Assembly (NCBI GenBank): GCA_900770345.1
Contig: CAAGKF010000210.1
Location: forward strand, 1 to 17,615
Length of the DNA: 17,615 nucleotides
Source: Lachnospiraceae bacterium
GTDB lineage: Bacteria; Bacillota; Clostridia; Lachnospirales; Lachnospiraceae
Direction: 5' to 3'
The position numbers were made by a program, and so were the translations under genes. Below are positions 7,115 to 14,533 of the stretch, piece after piece. The notes beneath the pieces are model-generated. The model had not been told where the DNA came from, searched no databases, and was given only the letters and a program-made list of their open reading frames with translations. Position 1 is the first letter of the stretch, and the number at the start of each line of letters is the position of its first letter.

Positions 7115-8557
7115 TCACAATGTAACAACCTCTGTTATGCTGCCCTCACGCACCATATAGACGCGGTCGCAAAGCTCAAATATTTCTCTGACATTAGGTG
7201 AAAACAAAATCGCGCCAAATCCTTTTTCACGAAGCTCATTTAAAAAACGCACCACAATGTTGTGCATGATCATATCCGTCCCTGACAGTACGTTATTGAT
7301 TATCACGACCCTGGAACGGTTTAAAATCCATTTATACAGAGCCGCAATAAGCTGTTCTGTATTGCTGACATCCTTAAGAGGGCGTTTCATATCCGACAGA
7401 GGGACCTCCAGACGGCGCAGAAGATCCTGCACTACCATCTTCTCCAGCCTAGAATTAATAACAGTTCGGGAAGCCAGGCGTTCGAGACTTGTAATAGTTA
7501 AGTTATCCCGAAGAGACAGCTTGGGAAAAATACTGTTCTTATAGTAATCCACATACCCGAAACCGGCCTTTATCATTGCTTCCCGCCCGGCCCTTAAGGG
7601 AACCTGATTTTCCTCAAGGATTACTCTTCCCTCCGACAGGTCGGCATTTCCCAGAAACAGGCGCCAGACATCCTCGCACATATCTTTTTCTTCATCAATA
7701 AAACCAATCACCTCACCCTTTTTCAGATGAAAGGACATCCCTCTTATTCCTTTCGACCAGATATTTTCTGCTTTCAGAAGGATCTGCTTTTCATAATCAG
7801 ACACCGTTTTTTCCAGTGTCTGGGGAACGCTGTAATCGCCCATCATGATCTGTTCAATATTGAAAGAATCATATTCATCACGAAACAGAATTCCTTCGTC
7901 TTTTCCTCCCCTCAGCACAATCAAACGATCTGTAAAAGCAGTTACCCGATCCAGCATGGACTCAATAAATAAAATGCTGACGCCTCTTGTTTTTAACTTT
8001 AACAGAAGCTTTCCCAGCCTCCAGAATTCCTCCTCCGTATATTCATTGGTAATATTGTCAATAATGATCAGCTTCGCATGAAGATAGAAAGCCCTTAAAA
8101 TCGCAATCCTGTGCTTCTCATACAGACTCAGGCTCTTCACCTCTGCTTTTGTGTCCACTTCTATATCCAGTGCCTTAAAAGCTTCTCTTATTTTAATCAG
8201 CTGGCGTCTGGCGGGGAAACAGACCGCCGCTTTCAGGTCCTGCTCCGGCAAACAGAAATTTTCTTCGATGCTTAAACAGGGGAACAGTGCCGGATTTACC
8301 GAAATGTGGTAAATTCCCCTTTCCGATGCTTTCTCGATATTGATCATACCGAGCCTTTCTCCGGATACATAAAGTTCCCCTTTGTCATAGGTCCTGATAC
8401 CGGAAAGAATCTCCGCAATAACTGATTTTCCCGTGCCGCTGAGGCCTGTAAGTCCCAGAATTTCTCTCTCATATACCGCCAGACTTAATCTGTCCAGTAT
8501 TTTGCTTCCATTGATGGATTTACAGATATTTTCAGCCCGAAGAATCTCTTTTCTCAT
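7115..8557 (-). CDS. Degenerate RbsA-like double ABC ATPase (predicted pseudo-ATPase)
   Basis: This 480-residue protein has the length and two-cassette layout of RbsA/MglA-type importer ATPases. Cassette 1 keeps a good Walker A, GLSGTGKS (residues 38-45). Its Walker B reads LIIIDN, so the catalytic Glu is Asn168. The usual Q-loop Gln is not apparent, the signature is SLSLYEK, and the switch His is Glu199. Cassette 2 has no P-loop: GFIDEEKDM replaces the GxxGxGK/R type. The signature LSGGNQQ has become VSNTEQL, and Walker B reads VVIINN. It can probably bind one nucleotide but hydrolyse it poorly or not at all. The ATG follows the stop of the histidine kinase gene with no gap, so translation is coupled. 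Context suggests a regulatory or sensing subunit rather than a transport motor. The frame is intact over its full length, which argues against a dying gene. Confidence 0.85.
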   Translation of the reverse strand: MRKEILRAENICKSINGSKILDRLSLAVYEREILGLTGLSGTGKSVIAEILSGIRTYDKGELYVSGERLGMINIEKASERGIYHISVNPALFPCLSIEENFCLPEQDLKAAVCFPARRQLIKIREAFKALDIEVDTKAEVKSLSLYEKHRIAILRAFYLHAKLIIIDNITNEYTEEEFWRLGKLLLKLKTRGVSILFIESMLDRVTAFTDRLIVLRGGKDEGILFRDEYDSFNIEQIMMGDYSVPQTLEKTVSDYEKQILLKAENIWSKGIRGMSFHLKKGEVIGFIDEEKDMCEDVWRLFLGNADLSEGRVILEENQVPLRAGREAMIKAGFGYVDYYKNSIFPKLSLRDNLTITSLERLASRTVINSRLEKMVVQDLLRRLEVPLSDMKRPLKDVSNTEQLIAALYKWILNRSRVVIINNVLSGTDMIMHNIVVRFLNELREKGFGAILFSPNVREIFELCDRVYMVREGSITEVVTL

Positions 8558-9523
8558 CTATACAGGTTCTCCATTCTCGTCTTCACCGTTTTTGTCCAGA
8601 GGCAGGTTAATTTCAACCATCGTTCCGGTTCCGAGAGTGCTGCGCACCTTCAGACCATACTGATGTCCATAATAAAACTTCAGCCGCTTGTCCACATTGA
8701 TCAGCGCGATTCCCGACCCCTTTTTCCGCCCCTTTGCCGAATGTGCCGTACTGTCCTCATCTTCCCTCTCCAGCTTTTTCCTGAGTTCCTCCAGCATACC
8801 TTCACTCATTCCGATCCCGTTATCGCTGATCAAAAGCGTTATATTCCTGTCCGTCCGAAATGCCTTTAATTTAACATATCCCTTTCCCAGCTTCATTTCC
8901 AGACCATGATGAATAGCATTCTCCACAATGGGCTGAATCGTCAGAATAGGCATACGATAGTTCAGAATATCATTATCTTCAATATCCTCCAGATACTCTA
9001 CTTTGTCAGGGAAGCGGTACTGCTGGATCAGCAGATAATTTTTCACATTATCCAGCTCTTCCTTTAACGTGGCCATCTCTCCGGGGCGGGAAATACTGTA
9101 TCGAAACAGTGTGGATAGGGATTCCGTCATGGCCGCAATATCCTCCGTATCACTCAGCAGGGCATAACTTCGGATCGTATCCAGCGTATTGTAGAGAAAA
9201 TGCGGATTTATCTGACTCTGGAGGGCAAACACTTCCGCCTGAGAACGCAGGGTCTGCGCTTTATATTCATCCTGAGAAGCCCTTTTTATCGTGTCCAGCA
9301 TATGGCTGATGGGTTTTTGCAGAAACCACACATAAAGAGCGCACAAGGCTGCTTCCACTCCCACATAAAGGATCATGGAACACGCAAACCAGAGCACTGG
9401 TCTTTTACGGCACAAAAAGAAAACCCCTCCATAATACAGTATGGAAAAAAGCAAATTCCAGATCAGAAACCCAATCGTTTTTCCATTAATATAATCCTTC
9501 TCATTTCTCAAATCGTGTCCCAT
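8558..9523 (-). CDS. LytS/YesM-type sensor histidine kinase with minimal sensor region
   Basis: This 321-residue kinase has two close hydrophobic segments at about residues 16-37 and 43-67. Between them are only a few residues (RKRPV), so there is no extracellular sensor domain and no clear HAMP domain. A short coiled coil leads to the His_kinase motif ALQSQINPHFLYNTL with phospho-acceptor His108. The N box VENAIHHGLE and ATP-lid motifs DNGIGM and GSGIALINV follow. YesM relatives are usually near 550-600 residues with a large sensor. The gene starts one base after the response-regulator stop and abuts the degenerate ATPase gene. The ribosome site is weak (AGAAAG), consistent with coupled translation. 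The signal is probably received within the membrane or from a partner protein, as known for the BceS-BceAB systems; here that is inference. Confidence 0.9.
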   Translation of the reverse strand: MGHDLRNEKDYINGKTIGFLIWNLLFSILYYGGVFFLCRKRPVLWFACSMILYVGVEAALCALYVWFLQKPISHMLDTIKRASQDEYKAQTLRSQAEVFALQSQINPHFLYNTLDTIRSYALLSDTEDIAAMTESLSTLFRYSISRPGEMATLKEELDNVKNYLLIQQYRFPDKVEYLEDIEDNDILNYRMPILTIQPIVENAIHHGLEMKLGKGYVKLKAFRTDRNITLLISDNGIGMSEGMLEELRKKLEREDEDSTAHSAKGRKKGSGIALINVDKRLKFYYGHQYGLKVRSTLGTGTMVEINLPLDKNGEDENGEPV

Positions 9524-9524
9524 A

Positions 9525-11126
9525 TCAGTTATAAAACTTTCTGTAATCTACCGGCTTTATCCCCACGGTTTTTATAAACAGCTTACTGAAGTATCGCGTA
9601 TCTGAATATCCCACCTTATACGCAACCTCATTAATTGTCAGATTTGTTTCACGGATCAGCCGCTGTGCTTCTTCCATTCTTACCTTTGTCACATAATTTG
9701 TAATCGTCATGCCGGTTTCTTTTTTAAAAATACTGCTGCCATAAGCATTGGAAAGCTCCGCAGCTCCTACAATATCATCCAGTGACAGATTATCCGCGTA
9801 ATGTTCCCGAATATAGGTTTTCATACGCTTAATAGGACGGCTGATTCCATCCTTATGCTTTTGAGCTGCCTGATTGATCTGTTCTGTCAGATTTTTCAAA
9901 CACATCTCATATATCTCATCCATACAGCAGCAAAAATCTGTTTCTTTCCACAGAAAACTTCTTCTGTTCTGGATTTCCGGCTCTCCCGGTTTTTCTTCTT
10001 TATTTAACCATCTGATTACCTGAACTGTCAGTTCTTCCAAATATATTTTAACATAATAGGGATTCCTGTGATACTGATCAGAAATCTCCCTGTAAATTTT
10101 TGAAAAAACCTCTTTAAATGCTTCTGAGTCCAGTTCATACAGTACTCTCTCCAGGTTCTGTTTCGTCTCCTCTGAAATCTGAATTTTCTCCAAGCGTTCT
10201 TTCTCCGGGAAAACCAGAAGCTTTCCGGTTCCGCAGAGCAGCCGTTGTATCAGCATATAATCCGCTGTCAAAAACGCATATCCCAACTGCCCGAAATGCT
10301 CCACCCCAGCTCCTACCGCCGCACTTAACTGATACATGGAATACTGTGAAATACGGTCCCTCATCAGCTGATCGATTCTGCGTATAATTTCATGAAAATA
10401 ATTCTTTCCGGTATGAAACAGCAGATAATATCGTGAGCCCTGGCAGCAGGATTCCAGATCATGGCACTCTCCTTCGATGGCCCGGCAGTATTTTTCTCCC
10501 AGAACCTTCAGATTTTCCGCTACAAAATCCGCTTCCGCTCTTTCTTCAAAATCCAGCTTCAAAATGAGCACCGCAAAAATTCCCTGCTGTACATGAAATA
10601 AATCTGAAAAGCCTGTCAGCTCCGCCTTTTCCAGAAGAGCAGAAGGATCAGAAATCCGTTCCGCAAAAGCAGCCAGATATTCTCTGCGCTTAACCTTTCG
10701 ATTCTGAGCGATGGTATTTTCCATATCCGCGATCCTGATCTGCAGCTTTTTCGTCTCTCCCTGCTTCGCGCAGACGCGCAGCAGAGCTCCATTTAATTCG
10801 TCCGCCTTAATGGGTTTTAAAAGATAGGCGCAGACTCCGTACTGGATGGCACTCTGAGCATATTGAAAATCCTTGTAGCCGCTGATGATCATAAACTCCG
10901 CGGCACTTCCTCTGTCTCTTGCCTCTTTCAGAAGCTCAATGCCGTTTAAGCCGGGCATTCTGATATCTGTAATCACAATGTCCGGCTCTGCGGCTTCTAT
11001 CATCGAAAGAGCGCTCTTTCCGTCTGTTGTCTCTCCAACGATCTCATGAGCAATCTCCGGGCTGATCAATTTTTTGATCAGCTGGATTATGCTCACTTCA
11101 TCGTCAGCAATTAAAATCTTCAGCAA
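9525..11126 (-). CDS. YesN-type response regulator with AraC output domain
   Basis: The N-terminal receiver domain shows the acidic pocket ADDE, the phospho-acceptor Asp in IVITDIRMPG (Asp54), and the conserved Lys in YLLKPIKADEL. A long middle region of about 270 residues has no motif I recognise. The C-terminal 100 residues are a double helix-turn-helix of AraC type (NLSLDDIVGAAELSNAYGSS, then TINEVAYKVGYSDTRYFSKL). It most likely activates the operon it belongs to when phosphorylated by the adjacent kinase. The frame is open from an ATG at 11144, but GGGAGGG lies inside that extension. The better start is TTG at 11126, 5 nt after GGAGG, giving MLKILIADDE, the usual family N terminus. A CTG at 11123 is also possible. 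The 533-residue length is typical. Confidence 0.92.
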   Translation of the reverse strand: MLKILIADDEVSIIQLIKKLISPEIAHEIVGETTDGKSALSMIEAAEPDIVITDIRMPGLNGIELLKEARDRGSAAEFMIISGYKDFQYAQSAIQYGVCAYLLKPIKADELNGALLRVCAKQGETKKLQIRIADMENTIAQNRKVKRREYLAAFAERISDPSALLEKAELTGFSDLFHVQQGIFAVLILKLDFEERAEADFVAENLKVLGEKYCRAIEGECHDLESCCQGSRYYLLFHTGKNYFHEIIRRIDQLMRDRISQYSMYQLSAAVGAGVEHFGQLGYAFLTADYMLIQRLLCGTGKLLVFPEKERLEKIQISEETKQNLERVLYELDSEAFKEVFSKIYREISDQYHRNPYYVKIYLEELTVQVIRWLNKEEKPGEPEIQNRRSFLWKETDFCCCMDEIYEMCLKNLTEQINQAAQKHKDGISRPIKRMKTYIREHYADNLSLDDIVGAAELSNAYGSSIFKKETGMTITNYVTKVRMEEAQRLIRETNLTINEVAYKVGYSDTRYFSKLFIKTVGIKPVDYRKFYN

Positions 11127-11155
11127 AATACCCTCCCAATTCATCTGTTCCGTGT

Positions 11156-12118
11156 CTATTCTTTTTCCGCTTTTTTCGTCGCAAAGCCATCTAAAGCAAC
11201 AGCAAACAGAATGAATAATCCGATTACCACCTGATGCCAGAAAGTGTTCACATTCAAAAGACTTAAGCCGTTCTTGATCGTTGCCATCAGAATGGCTCCC
11301 AGAGCAGTTCCGAACATATTGCCCTTGCCTCCCGACATACTGGTTCCGCCAATTACCGTTGCCGCGATCGCGTCCATTTCATAGGCATTTCCAGCCGTAG
11401 GAATTGCCGCTTCACTTCGCGAAGCTAAAATAATTCCGGCTATGGAACAGAAAACACCGCTTAAAATAAACACCAGAATCTTAATTTTATCGACATTGAT
11501 TCCAACCAGTCTGGCTGCGTCCTCGTTGCTTCCGATAGAAACAGTATAACGCCCGAATTTTGTCTTGTAAAACAGATAACAGCTGATCGCCAGAATCAGA
11601 ACCGTAATGATAATCGGGACCGGAATCGGCCCGATATATCCCTGTCCAAAGAATTGTATCTCCGGGTATTTTAATCCATACAGCGGGATCCCTTCTGTAT
11701 AAACATAAATCAGGCCTCTCAGAATACTCATTGTACCCAAAGTAGCGATAAAATACGCCATGCGCAATTTAGTAACCAGCATACCGTTTATAAAGCCGAT
11801 CACGGCTCCCAAAAGGATCACCACAACAATCGCCAGATAAATATTATAACCGCCCAGAATCATAGCCGCAAGTACCATGCCTGATATTCCCACTGTCGAA
11901 CCCACTGACAGATCAATTCCTCCCAGCGAGATTACAAAGGTCATGGCAAACCCCACAATTGCCGTGTAAACTGCCTGGCGGATACCTACCATAATATTGG
12001 AAAATTTCAGGAAATTTGGGCACGCAATACTCAGGGAAATAAACACGGCCAGATATACAAAGATAATACCTATTCCATCAATATTCATGATTCTTTTCAA
12101 TGTCTTATTTTCTTTCAT
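11156..12118 (-). CDS. RbsC-type sugar ABC transporter permease
   Basis: This 320-residue polytopic membrane protein has roughly eight to ten hydrophobic segments. It carries the family signatures GGIDLSVGSTVGISGMVLA near residue 65 and the cytoplasmic ATPase-coupling segment AVIGGTSMSGGKGNMFGTAL near 250. In this family the permease forms a homodimer that moves pentoses, hexoses or AI-2-like molecules, powered by the double-cassette ATPase. AGGAG stands about 10 nt before the ATG, in the 17-nt gap after the RbsA-type gene. It is the only permease gene in the operon, so both the intact and the degenerate ATPase could dock to it. Confidence 0.93.
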   Translation of the reverse strand: MKENKTLKRIMNIDGIGIIFVYLAVFISLSIACPNFLKFSNIMVGIRQAVYTAIVGFAMTFVISLGGIDLSVGSTVGISGMVLAAMILGGYNIYLAIVVVILLGAVIGFINGMLVTKLRMAYFIATLGTMSILRGLIYVYTEGIPLYGLKYPEIQFFGQGYIGPIPVPIIITVLILAISCYLFYKTKFGRYTVSIGSNEDAARLVGINVDKIKILVFILSGVFCSIAGIILASRSEAAIPTAGNAYEMDAIAATVIGGTSMSGGKGNMFGTALGAILMATIKNGLSLLNVNTFWHQVVIGLFILFAVALDGFATKKAEKE

Positions 12119-12135
12119 GCTCTGTAATTCTCCTT

Positions 12136-13626
12136 TTAAACCGAATATTGCTTAATTTCTTCCGTTGTAGTATTTCCCGCGCTTAAAACAGCAGAAACAC
12201 GCCCGTCTTTCATAACCAGAATCTGATCACAGATTCCCAGCACCTCTTCCTCCTCTGAGGATACAACAATCACACCCTTCTGCTCTTCCACACATTTCCC
12301 GATCGTTTCATAAACTTCTGTTTTGGCATTCACATCGATTCCGCGGGTAGGTTCTTCCAAAAGCAGCACATCCGCATCCGTCATGATCCACCGTGACAGC
12401 ATAACCTTCTGCTGGTTTCCTCCGCTTAAAGCGCTGATATTCTGGGAATGACCTGTACATTTTATATTCAGCCGTTCAATAAATCCATCGGATATCCCAT
12501 TTTCGTTTCTCTTCACAAGCGTTCTGAACCTGCAAATTTTTGAAAGAGAAGCAATGGAAATATTCCACGCCAGATCCTGCTTTAAAAACAGACCTTCCAC
12601 CTTTCGTTCCGCAGGCAGAAACGCAATCCCTGCTTTCATAGCTCCTTTTATGGTATTGCAGTATTTTTTGCCTGCCAGACGAACCATTCCCGATGTCAGC
12701 TTTCTGTCTCCGAATATGGCACGGATCACCTCATTTTTCCCGCAGCCTTCCAGACCAACGATTCCCAGTATTTCCCCCCGGTGAAGCTGAAAGGAGATAT
12801 CCCTGAACACTTTTCCATCGGACAGATTCTCTGCTTCCATCAGCACATCACCGATAGGCACAGGATGCTTGGGATACTTATTTTTAAGTTCTTTTCCTAC
12901 CATATCAGCTATGATCCTGTCAATGGTAAATTCCGGCACGGGACCTTCATCTACCTTCTGTCCATCCCGAAGTATTGTGATTGTATCACAGATTTCCAGA
13001 AGTTCATCCAGATGATGAGAAATAAAAATAATGGAATGTCCCTTTTCCTTAAGCCCGCGGATTACATGAAACAGTTTATCCCGTTCTGCCGCCTGCAGGG
13101 ACGCCGTAGGCTCATCCATAATAATGATCTGGGCATTTGCGTAAACAGTTCGGGCAATTTCCACTATCTGCTTCTGAGCCAGCGGGACATATTTTAACGG
13201 CGTCTGCGCATTCATCTGTACCTTCAGCTGCTGAAAGAGAATATCTTCCGCAATTTGTCTCATTTCTTTGTATTTCAGCTTTGACACCAGATTTTTTCTG
13301 CCGGTCAGCTCTCTGTTCAGAAAAATATTCTGTACTGCATTCAGATCCGGAATTACACTCAGTTCCTGATAAATAGTGCTGATCCCCAGCTTCTGCGCTG
13401 CTTCCGCGCTATGTATTTCCACCTTTTCTCCATTCAGAAAAATCTCTCCGGAGGTGGCACGGTATATACCGCACAGAATTTTGATCAATGTCGATTTGCC
13501 GGCTCCGTTTTCTCCAATCAGCCCCAGAACCTCTCCCTTGTGAAGCGTAAGATTTACTCCCTTCAATACGCTCACCGGTCCAAAGGATTTATAGATATCT
13601 TTCATTTCAAGCACAATTTCGCTCAC
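12136..13626 (-). CDS. RbsA-type sugar ABC transporter ATP-binding protein
   Basis: This 496-residue protein has two complete cassettes. Cassette 1 has Walker A GENGAGKST, Q-loop IYQELS, Walker B IIIMDEPTASL and switch His in SHHLDE. Cassette 2 has the family's variant P-loop GLEGCGKNEV, a perfect signature LSGGNQQK and Walker B LLLEEPTRGID. It powers uptake through the permease encoded next. The open frame reaches an ATG at 13662, inside the preceding gene. However, AAGGAGGA sits 7 nt before a GTG at 13626 and the family N terminus begins just after it (EIVLEMKDIYKSFG), so GTG 13626 is the start. The gap to the upstream lactonase-like gene is 13 nt and the ribosome site overlaps that gene's TGA, suggesting coupling. 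It is the clean reference against which the decay in the 7115-8557 paralogue can be read. Confidence 0.95.
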   Translation of the reverse strand: MSEIVLEMKDIYKSFGPVSVLKGVNLTLHKGEVLGLIGENGAGKSTLIKILCGIYRATSGEIFLNGEKVEIHSAEAAQKLGISTIYQELSVIPDLNAVQNIFLNRELTGRKNLVSKLKYKEMRQIAEDILFQQLKVQMNAQTPLKYVPLAQKQIVEIARTVYANAQIIIMDEPTASLQAAERDKLFHVIRGLKEKGHSIIFISHHLDELLEICDTITILRDGQKVDEGPVPEFTIDRIIADMVGKELKNKYPKHPVPIGDVLMEAENLSDGKVFRDISFQLHRGEILGIVGLEGCGKNEVIRAIFGDRKLTSGMVRLAGKKYCNTIKGAMKAGIAFLPAERKVEGLFLKQDLAWNISIASLSKICRFRTLVKRNENGISDGFIERLNIKCTGHSQNISALSGGNQQKVMLSRWIMTDADVLLLEEPTRGIDVNAKTEVYETIGKCVEEQKGVIVVSSEEEEVLGICDQILVMKDGRVSAVLSAGNTTTEEIKQYSV

Positions 13627-13639
13627 GTTCGTTCCTCCT

Positions 13640-14464
13640 TCAGGCATAAAACTCCGGAACAAATTTTAATTGCCGGTACTGACCTATATCATGACCAAAC
13701 AGTACTGTGGCACTGTATTTTTTTTCAATCCTTTTTATCTTTTCCACTGTCTTTTTATATCCGATGGTATCATAGGCAAGCCCCGGAAAACGAATGGGAG
13801 GCCCATAGTTCAGGCTTGTGTTGACGCAGTCGGATACCAGAAGGAAATTGCCGCTTTCCTTCAGGCTTACCAGAAGCCCCATCATTCCGAACGTATGGCC
13901 CGGCCCGAAATTCATGATCCTGATCCCGTCAAGCAATTCCCGTTCTTCTTCCTCATCATCGATCAGGCTCCAGCTGATCCCTTTATCCAACCAGGCCTTT
14001 ATATCATTTTTTATGTAGCCGCCCATATCACCCCCAAGCGCAAACAGACGCATGGTCCCGGTCAGCTCCCGGTCACTGACAAGTATTTCCGCCTTCTCAA
14101 AAAATTCAATGCAGCCGGCGTGATCCTCATGGAGATGAGACAGCACCACATATCTTACATCATTCGTTGTATAACCCAGCGTTTTAAGAGCAGCCAGTAC
14201 TCCCTCGTCCTCCCGTACAGCAACCGGAGTGCGCAGCCGGTTTCCTTCATCCCATCTTGCCGTCATGGCATCTGGATGACATCCGGTATCAAAAAGAACC
14301 AGCCCTTCTTCATTTTCGATCAGCATACAGGTGACCGGTGACTCTGCCCAGATGCTCTTCACCTCATGCTCCAGGGCATTTCCCATAACCGGGGTACAGA
14401 CCATATTTGCCAGGTCACAGTGAATCATTCCGCCGCTTATGACATACATTTTTTTATTCGCCAT
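13640..14464 (-). CDS. Metallo-beta-lactamase-fold hydrolase, AHL/GBL lactonase-like
   Basis: This 274-residue protein has the complete di-zinc ligand set of the MBL fold: HLHEDH (His110, His112, Asp114, His115), GPGHT (His190), SDCV (Asp212) and FGHD (His258). The FGHD ending and length place it in the N-acyl homoserine lactonase/AttM (BlcC) group, whose members open gamma-lactone rings; other carboxylic ester or lactone substrates are possible. There is no signal peptide, so it acts in the cytoplasm on something imported or made there. AGAGGAGA precedes the ATG. It lies between the binding-protein gene and the transporter ATPase gene, so its substrate is probably the imported ligand or a derivative. 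Assignment to the fold is firm; lactonase activity is inferred. Confidence 0.88.
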   Translation of the reverse strand: MANKKMYVISGGMIHCDLANMVCTPVMGNALEHEVKSIWAESPVTCMLIENEEGLVLFDTGCHPDAMTARWDEGNRLRTPVAVREDEGVLAALKTLGYTTNDVRYVVLSHLHEDHAGCIEFFEKAEILVSDRELTGTMRLFALGGDMGGYIKNDIKAWLDKGISWSLIDDEEEERELLDGIRIMNFGPGHTFGMMGLLVSLKESGNFLLVSDCVNTSLNYGPPIRFPGLAYDTIGYKKTVEKIKRIEKKYSATVLFGHDIGQYRQLKFVPEFYA

Positions 14465-14492
14465 GGTATTCTCCTCTTTACTGTTTTTAATA

Positions 14493-14526
14493 AAATACCC
14501 GCAGAGTTTGCACCATGCGGGTATTT
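14493..14526 (-). terminator. Intra-operon hairpin after the binding-protein gene
   Basis: AAATACCCGCA and TGCGGGTATTT form a perfect 11-bp stem with a 12-nt loop. On the minus strand it is followed by TATTAAAAACAG, a poor U tract. It lies 8 nt past the binding-protein stop and 28 nt before the lactonase-like ATG. Such hairpins commonly cause partial termination or protect the upstream transcript, so that binding protein is made in excess over the transporter. Confidence 0.75.
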
Positions 14527-14533
14527 ATGAAGC

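Noticed and set aside
7115..8557. Degenerate ATPase gene as a simple pseudogene
   Set aside because: No stop codon or frameshift in 480 codons, conserved overall fold pattern, one intact Walker A and tight coupling to the kinase gene. It reads as a functional non-canonical protein.
13670..14341. 223-codon open frame on the plus strand
   Set aside because: It is antisense to the lactonase-like gene, whose full zinc-ligand set proves the minus strand is coding. It has no family features and no ribosome site.
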